Shown here one piece after another: positions 1-12,369 of a stretch of 64,000 nt of DNA (position 1 is its first letter; each line of letters begins with the position of its first letter). The position numbers and the translations under genes are program-made. The notes under the pieces were generated by a model that was not told the DNA's origin, made no database searches, and saw only the letters and a list, made by a program, of their open reading frames with translations. Origin of the DNA: Brasenia schreberi (taxonomy: Eukaryota; Streptophyta; Magnoliopsida; Nymphaeales; Cabombaceae). The stretch lies in NCBI GenBank assembly GCA_036023115.1, contig JAYKKT010000061.1, positions 14,777,001-14,841,000 of the forward strand, read 5' to 3'.

Positions 1-184
1 TGCAAACTCTCTTTATATATATATATACATATACATATATATGTATATATATACATATATATGTATATATATATATATATTGGACTGCCGTTGCATGCCT
101 GACGACAAACTCTCTTTACATATATATATATATATACATATATATGTATATATATATATTGGACTGCCGTTGCATGCCTAACGA
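1..184. repeat. TA-rich tandem duplication
   Basis: Two head-to-tail units start at about 3 and 106. Each begins with a caaactctcttt block, passes through a (TA)n/(TACATA)n tract and ends with the same block, tggactgccgttgcatgcct. The units differ mainly in the length of the TA tract, as expected from slippage after duplication. The left end is cut by the window, so more units may lie upstream. Confidence 0.85.
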
Positions 185-1055
185 TACAGACTTTGAGAAG
201 GTAAAAGTTTCTCTTTTCATGAAGCACTGAAGTCCAAGAGGGGTAAAGTCGAGCCTAGTTGCTCTCAAGGACCTGGGCGGCTGGATCATTGTCTCCCCAA
301 GATGTTGACTAAGCTAACCCTAGGCTTTGACAACAAGTGTCAATGTCATAAACCTATCATGAAACCGAGCTTCAATGCAACCTAACCTGACTAGATCCAA
401 ATTGCTAGACTCGGAAGAATTGCTACTCATTCTAGAGAGAGAGACTAATGAGTTATTGGAATTCACCCTTGCGTGAAATCCACGGACCTGCTGAAGCCCG
501 TACACTTTCTCTCTCTTCACACGTAAGAGTGGCAGAGTCGGGGGAATCCTCACTCAGATCTTGACTGGACCATAATATGCCGTTCAACTTGTAGGAATTT
601 GTGGGTGGGACTCTCTTTCTCTCTCCAACTTTTTATTGCATCATCGAGTTAATAAAAGAGAAAATGCCCAGAAGAAATATGACCCGTAAATTTCTGAAAG
701 GCTGGCAATGTCAGTAATCCTAATACATTAATGAAACTTCGAGCTTTCATTTCAATTTTCTACAACGGAAAGTGGCGGTGGTTAATCATTCAATGGCTCG
801 CTTTCTAATGCGGGCGTGATTATTCATGCAAACCTCTCTCTTTCTAGATTTTAACGCAACCTTAGAAAAATAAGAGAGATCTACGTTCACGTCTGGTGAC
901 ATTTTTGAAGAACTCATCCCACGGAAACACCTAAGTCGCTTTCTAATCGTTCTCTGTGTGTGCAAGAAGGGAGTAAGACTGAGTCGGTTTCTGGTTTTTA
1001 ATGTTTGAACGGAGGGGAAAGAATGGCTGATGTTGGCAGTCGCTAAGAAACGTTC
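185..1055. other. intergenic, upstream of the bHLH gene
   Basis: No gene is supported here. Short open frames on the minus strand lack any recognisable domain and have no splice context. Several CT-rich stretches (for example near 609-626) are of the kind common in plant promoters and 5' leaders. Confidence 0.5.
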
Positions 1056-1062
1056 ATAAATA
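1053..1062 (+). promoter_or_regulatory. possible TATA-like element for the bHLH gene
   Basis: The motif cataaatagc is followed by a pyrimidine-rich stretch (about 1140-1235) that looks like a plant 5' leader. It lies about 720 bases before the start codon, so the leader would be long or contain an intron. The call rests on motif resemblance only. Confidence 0.2.
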
Positions 1063-1779
1063 GCACTCTCAATCGAAGCCAAAATCGACTCTTTTCTAGC
1101 AACGCTTCAATAACAGTGAGCACCAAAAGCAGAAAGGCAAAAGGGTTTCACTCACCCTCGCTTTTCTTCTCACCACCTTGTCTCATAGGAATCTTTTGCC
1201 TTGTTTGGCTCTCTCTCTCGTGTGTGATATGATTTCAAATCCGTGCATATCCTTTCCTGTTTTCCTCTTGAGAAGTCAATATCCGTATTTAGGGTCTTCT
1301 TTTATATACTCGCCTTTAAATGTCCTTTCTCTCTAGTTTTCTCAATGCCTGTGGCTTTCACCAAGTTGGTGTATATGCTTTTAAATATTTGTTCTAGTGG
1401 GCTGCTTGTGGTAGCTTTTTCCACTTAAATCTAATTCTATATTTATATGGTTTCTCTGTGCCGGAATGGTATTGACCTTCCTCAGAGTTTAGCTATTTGG
1501 TATATATATAATGCTTTATGTTTTTGGAACGTTGGATGCATTTCTTGGTCATGTAAGCTTCTAATGTCACCCATGATACTTTAAATTTGTAGGCTATGAT
1601 CCAAACATGGAGCATCTTTTTCAGATGCTAGGGATTTTTGAACGGTTCATTTGATTTTGATGTGATTCTCTTGAGTTTATGAGTTGTTAGTCTTGAATCC
1701 TACTGAAAGTGAATTCGGTTCGCTAAGTGATAGAAATCTGAAAAACATCCCTAAATTTTTTGGGGTTTTCTAAATAACG

Positions 1780-4103
1780 ATGGATTCAAGTGAAAAAGAT
1801 GAGGCTGTTCTGGATAAGAGGAATGGTGATCAATCAAGCTATCATGCACCGACTATACCACCTGAGTGGAGATTTTCCGGCGATCTTCCCAATCCATCTT
1901 TCAACTTAGTGCCTACAGATGTTTGCAGAGGAGTTCCACTTGAATCTTCTTCCTCGCCTTCAGTTTCTGTGGTAGATTCCTTTTGCCCAGGCATTTGGGA
2001 TTCACATAACCCTATCAGCCAACATCTGGGATTCAAGCAGGCCGATTCTCACAGCAATGACAAGTCTAATATTTCTGGTGTGCGGGAGATGATATCTGCC
2101 TCTCGAGTGGGATGGAACGGATCTGCTTCTTTGTCAAAATCTGGTAATCCATTTCAGGGCATTCTTCCTCAGAGTTTGGTTCAATTTCCTGCCGATTCAG
2201 GCTTTATTGAGCGGGCAGCAAGATTTTCTTGTTTCAGTGGCATGATGAATCATTTTCCTCTCTCTGAATCCATGCCTTCTTTCTCAAAAGTAGGTGGAAT
2301 GACACCAATACGTCAAAATAATGATATGGGTATCTCTGAAGCTTGTAAAAATGGTTTAGTTGCACCAGATGAAGGGGATCCCACCAAGAAAGTTGATCAG
2401 AAAATGGCCAACTTGTTGAAGTCCACAGGAAGCACTGAGGAAGGAAAACAGAGGATTGGGTCTTCAAGCATTGAGTCTGATGGAGCAGAAATCAGTGGTT
2501 ATGGGAAGGAGGAACCATCACATTTGGATAGTGCTGTAAAGCCCTCACCAAAAGGGCATAGCTTAAAAAAGAGGAAGAGGACTCCTCAGGTATTGCTTCT
2601 ATTGTAGCCAAGTTTATCAAACTTCTGTTGTATCTGTTCTCTTGATCTTTCAGTGATTGTTTGCTAGTAAAAATGGCTAATCCAAATTAATGGTAAGGAA
2701 CTGAACAGAACCAAGCTAATAGTTCTTCACAATTGTCAATGGATACCGGGGATGAGAATCGTGAAAATAAACCGAAGGTTGAGCCCAACCAGATTATAGT
2801 TGCAGGCAAACCTAATGGGAAACAGCCTAAAGATAATTCCCAGGGTCCCGATACACAGAAGGAAGATTACATTCATGTCCGAGCTCGGCGAGGCCAGGCC
2901 ACCAATAGCCACAGTCTTGCAGAAAGAGTGAGCTTTCCATATAAATACTTTATTGGCAAAGCCATCTTCAAAGTTTCTGAAATCGTGTCTGTAATTTTTG
3001 GTGCTGTCTGGTTTCAGGTGCGAAGGGAAAAGATTAGTGAGAGGATGAAGTTTCTTCAAGACCTCGTCCCTGGGTGCAGCAAGGTAGCCTCATAGAATTA
3101 TGCCTATTAAATCTTATCAATTATATATTTGATGCAATAGCCAAATCTATTGTTCAACTCATGGAGGAAAGTTAGCGTTATATCAGCGATGGATCTTCTC
3201 GTTTCAGGTTACAGGAAAGGCTGTTATGCTTGATGAAATCATAAACTATGTGCAGTCGTTGCAACGGCAAGTTGAGGTGTGCCACAAATAATTTAGTACA
3301 TAAGGTTCTTTGCTTCTGCACAGAAAGAAGTGTAATAATGTTTTGTTTACTTGTTTTTTTTCTCTCTCATAGTTTCTCTCCATGAAGCTTGCGACCGTTA
3401 ACCCACAGTTAGATTTCAGCATGGACAGCCTCCTATTAAAAGATGTAAGGCTTTTGTGGGTTTCTTCCCCAGGTTTCACTAAACCATTTTGAGAACTTTG
3501 CATGAATTAAATGCTCCTGATTTTTCTATCTCAAGAATGACGATCAGCTGGGTTTTTGGTCACAGACTTTTCATTCAAGGGGCGTCCTTTCATCAGCTGT
3601 AGGATATGTGCCTGATATGAACATGATTCAATCTCATTTAAAGCCAAACCAGCAGGGATTAGTTCAGACTGGGATCCCAGGTATTCCTACCCCATCAGAT
3701 TCATTGAGGAGAGCCTTCAATTCTTATCTGACTTCCACTGGTGGCTATAAAGAATCATCTCAGGTGAATAATGACCTGTAATTTTTCCTTCTAAGTCGAT
3801 AAAGAACCAGAAGAGCAGTTTCTGTTAAAGATTTTTTAGTTGTTTTCAAACTGCAGATTCCTAATGTATGGGAAGATGAGCTCAATAATGTTGTTCAGAT
3901 GAGCTTTGGGACTGGCATGCCTTTCAACAACATTCAGGAACAAAGTGGTAACTAGTCAACCTGCCTAGGTTCTTTTGAATGTAGCCTAATTATGATATTG
4001 GAAAGTAAAGAGGCGAACGGAAACTGTCTTTAACCTTTCTATGCAAAACCGTCTTGTGTTTGTAGGTCAGTTGCCTCCCGGACATATGAAAACAGAGCTT
4101 TGA
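1780..4103 (+). CDS. bHLH transcription factor, bHLH49/62/77-like (8 coding exons)
   Basis: Coding exons read 1780-2589, 2709-2927, 3018-3083, 3208-3276, 3373-3444, 3536-3763, 3857-3947 and 4066-4103, all with GT/AG borders, giving one 530-aa protein. The N-terminal part carries the subfamily block [16 protein letters not shown] (about residues 135-150) and a basic KKRKR run (263-267), a likely nuclear signal. The DNA-binding domain spans about 328-388. Its basic region has His338, Glu342 and Arg346, the usual E-box/G-box contacts, followed by helix 1 ([15 protein letters not shown]), the loop and helix 2 ([20 protein letters not shown]). The C-terminus ends PPGHMKTEL, as in relatives. The family consists of nuclear dimeric transcription factors; the Arabidopsis bHLH49/ACE1 group promotes cell elongation. 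Length and exon plan match the family and no break is visible. The target genes and the exact orthologue are not determinable here. The first ATG of the long exon was chosen because it gives the MDSS-type N-terminus seen in relatives. Confidence 0.93.
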
Positions 4104-6670
4104 GGCATGTGATCTGTATTTACCAGCTATGTTATTCAATAGAACGCAGGCGATCTCTGCTGAAATGGTTGCAAATTAAGGATATGATTCTGTCTTCAGA
4201 AAGCAATATTCTTCCTGAAGATCCATGCTATTCGCAAGCTTTTAGTTGTTGGGGTGTTCTTGAGTTTCCTGAAGATTGTCGTATATCTGGTCTCAATCAT
4301 CAGCGATGTTGATTTCTTGATCAAGCTCCTGAATTACCCCACTCAAGCTTAAAGTGGGACAGTATTATTCTCTCAAAGGAATAAAGTGGGCACAACTAAT
4401 ATTTAGGAAACTTCATAAGCTTGGAGTTGCACTGAATGTAATTCTCTAGTCTATCAGCATGAAGAAACTCCAGGTTTTCTGAAATGATGAATCATCAAGG
4501 ATTTTCCTTTCTCACACTGGAATTGTGTATTTTGATTCAAGGTGGTAAAAGCAGAAGAGAAGTTGTGAGTTCCATTACATCCTATGTGATATTCAAACTT
4601 GGTATCTCTGCCAGTTTGCATCCTATGTGATCAAAACATAGTCAAGTCCTGGTTCTCTGTTTTTATCACTGAAAAGGTTGTACATTGTGGGTCTTGAACT
4701 CGCGGATGCATTTCTGTGTGAAGAATATGGGGAGAATTTTTGCTGATGGTTCGTGCATGCATCTATTTATTACATGTATCAATTGTTTTCTTGGTGTGAC
4801 CGGAGGGCATCACTCATGCATCTATTTATTACATGGATCAATTGAAGCTATTAGGTTATCATATGAATTGTCTTATTTTCTTACAGTTCCTCCTATCGAC
4901 ATGATCCTATAAAAAAGAAAAGGTCATCATAGATATTATAGAAGTTAGGGATGTCTGAAGCATCGATAATAATGCTCATAGTAATCGCTAGAAGTATCCA
5001 CTGCGCTCCAGTAAATTATAACAGAACAGTCTTGTTCCTGAACGAACAATTTTTTTCTTAGTACCCTTTCTTTAGTCTGCCATTGTCCGGAGAGTACCCT
5101 GGACTTGATCTTTGATCTTTATTTATTCTTCGCTGCCCCACCATTGCTGTCATCTTGTTTCCTTTAGCGCAAAGAGATTTCCTCAGCCACGCACCAGATG
5201 AAGCTCCCTTGCTTAATTGTAATTCTTGGGAGGTACACAGCATCTACTGCAAATAAGTTTGCTAGAATAATTTGCAGCATAAAAAGATTGGCATCATCAT
5301 ATTGGTTCAGTTTCAGACATTGTACAGTTCAATCTAGTATGAATATCGTGTTTGTATTTCGAAATGAATTTCTTGAATGCTGTGCTAATCAAATTAACTA
5401 GTAGATTTAATAAACAGAAATCAGCAAGCAGTTGCCTACATATATGTTCTTTCTGCCATCTTTTAGTATCAGCTAATTTCTTGTCCACAGCTGACATGTG
5501 ATCCAGCCGGGGAATGTAACTGTGTTGTTGGTACTACGCAGTTTGCTGGCACGCAGGTGGTGCTTTTAACTGCTGTATTGAACATTTAGGTGCCATGAAA
5601 CTAAAACGAGAATTCCTGTCATAGTATGGCGATTGAATCGAAGAGATCTTAATGAACATATATATTGGCACCAATAACTAAAACTTCTGAGGTACACTTT
5701 CCTTGTCATTTTGTTTGATACCTATCATGAATTATTTGAATTGACAGAAGAGCTCTGGTAATGCAGCAGGGTTCTGGCAAAGGAGAAATATGCTGCTCTC
5801 GTAATAATATCTTTTTTGAAAATTAAAAGCAACTTGTTCATGACTTCCATACCTATGTCACAAGGTTGGGTGCTGGACATGTGTGTGTGTGTCTGTGCGC
5901 GCGTGCGCAATATGGAAGCTTCTAAAATTAGAGGTGCATTAGACGCAATATGCATGCATATATTATATATTTTGAATATTTGACAATATCTCATGAAAAT
6001 AGAAAAAGACCAATTTCAAAAGATTTCGTTCACTGATACTGTGTAGATCAGTCAATGTTCTATCGGATGTCCTTCGCCATGTCACTAGACTATCTTTAAG
6101 TAAGATTTTAAGTTGAAAATTATTTAAAATAATTAGCATCAGGGAGAAATACAGGTGTCCAATGCCAAAGTGCTCGACGTGGATTGCTCTTATTTGAAGT
6201 GTCCTTGCATGTAGTTAAATATTATTAGCAAAGTTATCGACGAGAAACCATTGTAAAGCTTACGTTGAGCAAGGCAAAGGATATATTGTTTCTTTTGGTA
6301 TACACTTGGCTCAATGCTGATCAATGAACACCAAATACAGGCTCCTTATACTTCGTCTTTATTGACGCCATGACCCAGTTAACTTTGATCTTCATGGGTG
6401 GAGAACTTTAAGCCTTTTACAGTTTGAGGGGAAAGGAGAAGGCCGAACCTTTTCCACGAATGCGTTTAGTGCGTACCTTTCCTTCTTTTTGGTGGGGGCA
6501 GTTCTCTCTTTCTGGATGTAGTCCCATAAAGGATGTTGCCACTTTAAAATATTGACAGCCATGTACAACCCTCAAAAGCTTTGAGCATGAGACGTGGAAC
6601 TGAACTGTTCACGTAATCAATCTGCATCCAAAAGTTTCAATTATGTTTAACTTATTAAGAATACTGAAAG
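4104..6670. other. 3' region of the bHLH gene and intergenic sequence
   Basis: The first few hundred bases probably include the 3' untranslated region (an aataaa lies near 4380). Beyond that no frame shows a domain. A short GT/GC alternating tract lies at about 5879-5908. Nothing else is recognised. Confidence 0.5.
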
Positions 6671-6673
6671 CAG

Positions 6674-6721
6674 GCCTCCTCACTCACTAAGTGGGGTCAG
6701 CTACATGGAGTCTTCGTCACC
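6674..6721 (-). mobile_element. RTE LINE 3'-tail remnant
   Basis: The stretch with gtggggtcagctacatggag matches the 3' end of the larger RTE copies in this window (12384-12420 on the minus strand; 46370-46395 on the plus strand), where the last codons and tail encode the ADPxxW-like end of the RTE ORF. Only the tail remains. Confidence 0.6.
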
Positions 6722-7102
6722 TAGACATGACCCGTTCCGAGTAAACCAGAACCGGATTTCTTAACCACCAGTTACTATTTTTCCCGGAATCAGGAAGGAA
6801 CTAGAATTAAACTAGGACAGGGATGGTTTTGGTTGAGAACTGCCGATTCCAGTTTGAGTTCTAAACAGTCTGAATTTGAAAAAAGTCATTATAAATTTTG
6901 AAAGGATAAAGTAAAAGAAATTATGAAAGCAGCGGTTTAAAACTGTAGGTCCCGGTTCCAGTTCCATAAAAGGTGGAAGCGGAACTGAACCTGGTAGTCC
7001 CTTGTTAGGGTCGGATATAACCGGTTCTGGTTTTTTAGTCAGTTATTGAACCAGTTCTAGTACTCTTGGAACCATTGGCTGGTCCTAGACCAGCCATGTC
7101 TA
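6722..7102. mobile_element. MITE-like element with tagacatg ends
   Basis: A 381-bp segment starts tagacatgac and ends gccatgtcta, an inverted repeat. The interior is rich in ggttc/gaacc words, a habit of non-autonomous hAT-type repeats in plants. No coding capacity is seen. A similar element lies at 11131-11393. Target-site duplications are not clear, so class assignment is tentative. Confidence 0.45.
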
Positions 7103-7745
7103 TTGTGGTTATTGAGCTCAACGTTAAGCAATCCATTAATCTTATTTAGTTATATATGGTTAAGTTCTTACATTTAGGCAGTGTATTTGAATGGAATTGT
7201 ATCACCATTTAGGAGTAGATTACAGACATGAACTTCTATTATATTAAGTAGCTTAAAAAATAAAAAGGAAGAGAAAATGGTGCCAGAGAGAAAGCTGAAT
7301 TACTGAGAGGACTTCACTGATAAGCCTAGAATGGCCTAACCAGACTAAAGTCAGAAGCAAATATTTATTTGGACGGATCATTAGGATCCAGCCCGATATG
7401 ATTCCTCCCAACAAGTGGCCGTAAGGTAAAAGACGAGAAGAATAATGACCGTCGAAACAGGAAATGTAGGAATCAAACACGGTAGTTCTTGAAAACAAGT
7501 TATTTGAAATATTAAATAGGGTTTATCCTGTTACAGACGCGCTGAGTATTCGTTTATTTATTTCCCAAGTTTCAAAAATGCATGATTCGCTTCGCAATGT
7601 ACCTTTCTCCATTGGTAGATTAGATTGCTTATGTAGCCGAGGCTTTATGACTGGCACCTTTCTTTCTTAATTAGAAAAAACATAGGGCCATCACAAGAGG
7701 TCTCACCTTCCACAATTTACTACATAAAAACCAATCATGGAATTA

Positions 7746-7798
<53 letters not shown>

Positions 7799-10700
7799 TA
7801 CACACTCCCCACATCATTTACATTGCGTGGTTGATACAGTCCAACGTAAAACAATGGAAACGTGGAATTCAATTAAGATAGACATATTTTAAGCTACTTT
7901 TTATCGAAAAATATATCTTTTTATTAAAATCCATGAATGAGTTACATTATCTTTTTTTTTTTCTGATCATAAGGTTGGGACTACATAAATAAAACTATAG
8001 TTTCGGCTTCGGCCCACCCCGAGACATAGGTAGTCGGTAGGCCTTGTAGTAATGCTAGAAAGTGCGGTCATACAACTCTGCTTTTTACCATCACATGGCA
8101 GCCCACGTTTTATTGAAACGAGAACTAAAACTATTCCAGTTCTTAGTCTCCGGTCTCGTAATAAAACACCCTCTAGTTTGAGCTCAGTCTACTATGGGTG
8201 AAGATCTCCTACTGCTGGTTTTCTTCATTCACAAGACTCGAGACCTTGCTTAAGGGGAACAAGTGCTGAACCACTTGAACAAACTAAGTATTGGTAAGTC
8301 GCATTATCTTTTAGTTACAACACCAATATACTGGACCCTCACATATGATTTCTTGGCGCGGTAGATTTGGAACACAAGTGGTCCATCTAAATCATGTTCC
8401 AATCACACATGATTTAGAAGGATGATATTGGAGGCCAAATTCTAAAAGGTGTATGAACCGATGTCACTATTCTAATCTCACACATCTTGTCCAGCAAGAT
8501 CCATTATTCCCCTTAACTTGGAGAAATTTGATCGAGTTTTCCTCCCTTTTGCACATTTAGATGTATTTACTTTCGAAAGAAAGCTGAACTCGTTTCCAGA
8601 TTTGCTTTCCTGTGCTAATTTATCTGTCATGAGAAATTAGGCAAACTTAACGATGATGGCAATCAACTAAGAAGTTGTTCTAAGTACTCTGCCCTACACT
8701 TTCTTTTTAATTTTTCTCCTTGCCTATGATGGAAAAAGTTGGTAATTGCCATTGATAAAGCTTCGGGTCGGCGAAAGAGGAGTATGGAGAGTTGCTAGTG
8801 CTTTGCTTGTTGTCCAACGAGCAAACGTAGAGCACCACCACCTTTGGTTGTTGCAGAACTATACAAGTAGGTGCTTTGCTTCGCCGTGTTCTACGAGACA
8901 TGCCTCGGCTGCAACCATACACGAACCTAGTTCAAGTCTTACCTCAGCTCGTCGTGACGAGAAATCCATAACCATTTTACCAGGTAAGCAGTTGGAATCA
9001 ATAGGAAGACACCACTTGACTAGGTTTCATACTTATGACATGAGTAAATTATGATATATCAACAAATCCAATAAAGAATATGAAGTTAATAATCGAACAA
9101 CCAAAACATGACCACATATTTTTCTATCACAAAACTATGCAATGCTCAGAATCAGAAACCCAATAAATCTTTTGCCTGCCTGGAAAGAGCAGGTTAGTTT
9201 CCCATGTGAGAAAGTGTTCCCAAAAATTGCCCTACTCCATCATAAATACTTTTCAAAGGGGCCTTTATTGCATTGCAGATCGGCGCATAATAGTTTGAAT
9301 TGAGGTCCATCTTATGCGGTGCCAAGGGCTCTAAGAAAGCCAAGTTTCTGTCATTTGATCATATATTTAGTTTTATTGGAATTCATGGAAAGCTGACTAT
9401 GACAAACACATTAACTCCATATTACTTGATCAATACCTTCTCACCTTATCTTAACCATTCAAAAAGAATTGATAGTGCCTTCGGAAATTTGACTCAATGT
9501 ATGTTTGGCGAACTCGGAGATCTGTCTCAGGAGTCGAACGAGTCATTGGGGCAGTGATTTTGCCTTAATTCACTACAAATCACCTAATGAGGCCTAGTTG
9601 AACCTGGATCTTAGAGTTTGGACCATCTTTATCATTGTGATTGCATGCGTTTTAGAGGGTGAACATCTTGATTCTAGTTGTTGTTTCTAATTTCAAATTG
9701 TATAGACACGTTGATATTCATACCTATTAGAGCAAAACCCATCCCTAGATTCAGTATTTCGATGATTTATTTGAGAAAAAACTGAAAATGTGTTATGCCT
9801 TGGGAAAAGAAATCCTATCATCATCTACACTGGCTAAGCCACCATGTAGACCTTGATGGACCTCAGCGACGGATCCACATTGAGGTGAGGTGGGACGACC
9901 GACCCATCAAAAATTTGAAAAAACTTTAACTAGGTACCTGAAATTTTCACAAATTATGAGTGGTGCCCACCCAAATGTGCAAACTGCCCCACCCAAGTTT
10001 AAGAAAAATAAAAGTGGCCGCTCGTAAATAAAACAGCCTTAACCACCTACATATAAATTATATTAGTTACTTTGGATCAAATATTCAATAATTAAAATTC
10101 AAAGCTGGAGATAACTGCTTCTGAAAAAAACATATAATCTTTGAACACGATTTTTTTAATTAAAAAGATTAATTTAAAGTCAGGAGTTAAGTCAAAATTT
10201 GAATATCTATACGATCTTCTTGTAGAATAGAAATATCTGAACATTTTAATCAAATTTTAATGACCCATTTAGTTCAATAAAAATGATCTTTTATCATATA
10301 CGGAGAAACACCATAATCTGGATTGAACAAGCTTATGCAAGCTAAGAAGAACCAAGCGTGAGCAAGCTCATAAATTACTGAAGTGATCCGGGTCAAACAA
10401 CGAGCAGTACTTATCTGACGTTGACTCCTGAGTTCGGCAACTACGTTTGAAAGCGAACAAACCCAATAAACAGAAGTGACGTCTCGAGGAATTGGCAGAG
10501 CCATCAATTCTTAATCTACGTCTGCATCGCGACTTCAAAACTGACAGCCATCACTATCGTCAATGGCTCCATTGAATGAGTTCAAACTGCAGTAAAGTAA
10601 AATTTCCATGTGTCTTTGTCCAAGTCTAAGCAATGTTTTCTTCTTCCTCCTCCCTCATACTGCCTTTCCTCTTGTTCTAAAGTTTTCTAATCCTGCAAAA

Positions 10701-11130
10701 GCAGGATGCCGTTGGAAAGAAAAGGGGTAGTGGTTTTGAGCCATTTTTACATGGTATTCAAAGAACATGATCATGCAATGGTTAGGGGTGCTCATGGTCT
10801 GGTTTGGTTCATTTCTAGCCTCCGCCTCAAACTAACCAATATAACGGATAATCAATTTTTGAGTATCAAACTGAACTATTATAATACATAGAACAAGGCA
10901 AACCAAACCATGATTTCTGCTTTTGTTCGGTTCTCAATCGCAGTTCTATTTCTATACATTTCAATCTTTGGGTTAAGTAGGGTTTTTTCATGTGAGCCCA
11001 GCATTCAGTGAGCTTTTAAGAAAATAAAAAGGAAAGAAACAAAACGGGTTAGTGCTTGGGAAAGTATGTTAATAGATTGATGGGTTTAAAAGTTAGGTCT
11101 TTCTGGACTGTCCATTTGAGGACTTTCATA
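7103..11130. other. intergenic, no gene recognised
   Basis: No domain-bearing frame was found. The longest open frame (8746-9054, 102 codons) has no recognisable motif and no splice context. A (CT)n tract lies at 7748-7794. The stretch at about 9865-10035 has gacggatccac and repeated gccc(c)accca words that resemble dispersed plant repeats, but I could not delimit an element. Confidence 0.45.
7748..7794. repeat. (CT)n microsatellite
   Basis: An uninterrupted CT dinucleotide tract of about 23 units. Confidence 0.98.
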
Positions 11131-11393
11131 CAGACATGGCGGTTCGTAATCGGAACCCAACAGGGTAAAGAACCAGCTGAACTCGGAACAGGAATTGAAG
11201 ATCACCCGGTTCAGTTACAGTTTCACCTCTTATAAAATAAGAACTGAAAGTTCTGTTTTTTTTAAAAAAATTCTCATATTTTTCATTTTTAATAAAAATA
11301 CTGTGTTTGGATTCAAACAGAAACCCGGAACCAACCTTGAATTAGTTTGATTATGGTTCTAGATTTCATGCTAACTAGAACCAGACATGTCTA
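11131..11393. mobile_element. second MITE-like element with agacatg ends
   Basis: The segment starts cagacatggcggttc and ends gaaccagacatgtct, forming an imperfect terminal inverted repeat. It contains aaccggttc-like words and an A/T-rich centre, as in the element at 6722-7102. There is no coding capacity. It may be an older or shorter member of the same family. Confidence 0.45.
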
Positions 11394-12369
11394 CTTCCGT
11401 ACATAAGCTTGCATTTATTAGGTTGTCCGGGTGCACATACACACATATTATATATTTTGTGTGTGAGAGAGATTAGTATTTCCACACACTCATCTATGCT
11501 TAAATTTACTTAAATTTTTTTATCATTCAAACGGCTTGAAAAACAATAGAGATTTGAATTTAAAAAGCAAAAGTACTATTGTATTTTTTCAAACTTCATA
11601 TTCAATATATCATATGCATTAAATATTTAAATTTTTTTAATTCTACTATTGATTATATCGATCAAATGATAAAAATATTTAAGTGGATTTAGGTATAGAC
11701 GAGTGTGTGTATGGAGTATGGTTTCTCTCTTTATATATATATATGTGTGTGGGTGGGTGGGTGAAAATTGGATCTGGCTCACCTCTAATATACTCATTCA
11801 TGTTCTTGTCATGAGTACAATTTTAAAAAATTTAAAGGTTTTAAAAAAAAATAAAGAACAATATTATTACATTCCTATACTAAAAAAACAATTATCAAGA
11901 ATCTAATCTCTCTCTCTCTCTCTCTTTATATATATATATATATATATATTGTCTCGATTCTAATGGTTTGCTTCTAAAATTTAATTTGAGAACTAAGCCA
12001 CTAGCTTTTTCTTTTTCGAATCAACCAAAATCAAACCACAGAACCACAAAAGGAATAGAATTTTTCTTTACACATCCGTATGCATTCAAGACTATTTCTT
12101 TACATGAAGTAACGCACAAGGGGACGCGTCCATGTGCCATTGGTGCGTTCAATATGCTTGACATAAGAAATACTGCCATAATTCAGTATCCTATGTGGCT
12201 CTGCTGTATCACGAATGGTTGAATCAAAATTGATATCATGAAGTGATATGATGACCTCATGATATCAGTAGCTATATCTCTAAAAGAACCGAGACATATC
12301 GTGTGTAATACACTCCACTAGGATGGCCCTCCTAAAGCGAAAAGGAAAAGATCCACAAGATGGGATTCC
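11394..12369. other. AT-rich intergenic with microsatellites
   Basis: No gene is recognised. It holds a GT/GGGT tract near 11743-11762 and a compound (CT)n(TA)n tract at 11906-11950. Confidence 0.5.
11906..11950. repeat. compound (CT)n(TA)n microsatellite
   Basis: A CT dinucleotide run passes directly into a TA run. Confidence 0.95.

Noticed and set aside
320..1082. Minus-strand open frames upstream of the bHLH gene
   Set aside because: Short and domain-free, and they overlap the likely promoter and leader.
7748..7794. CRISPR-like or regulatory array
   Set aside because: A plain dinucleotide microsatellite; no spaced repeat arrays exist anywhere in the window.
8746..9054. 102-codon open frame as a possible small gene
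   Set aside because: No domain, no codon or splice context, and a minus-strand frame overlaps it; expected by chance in a window of this size.
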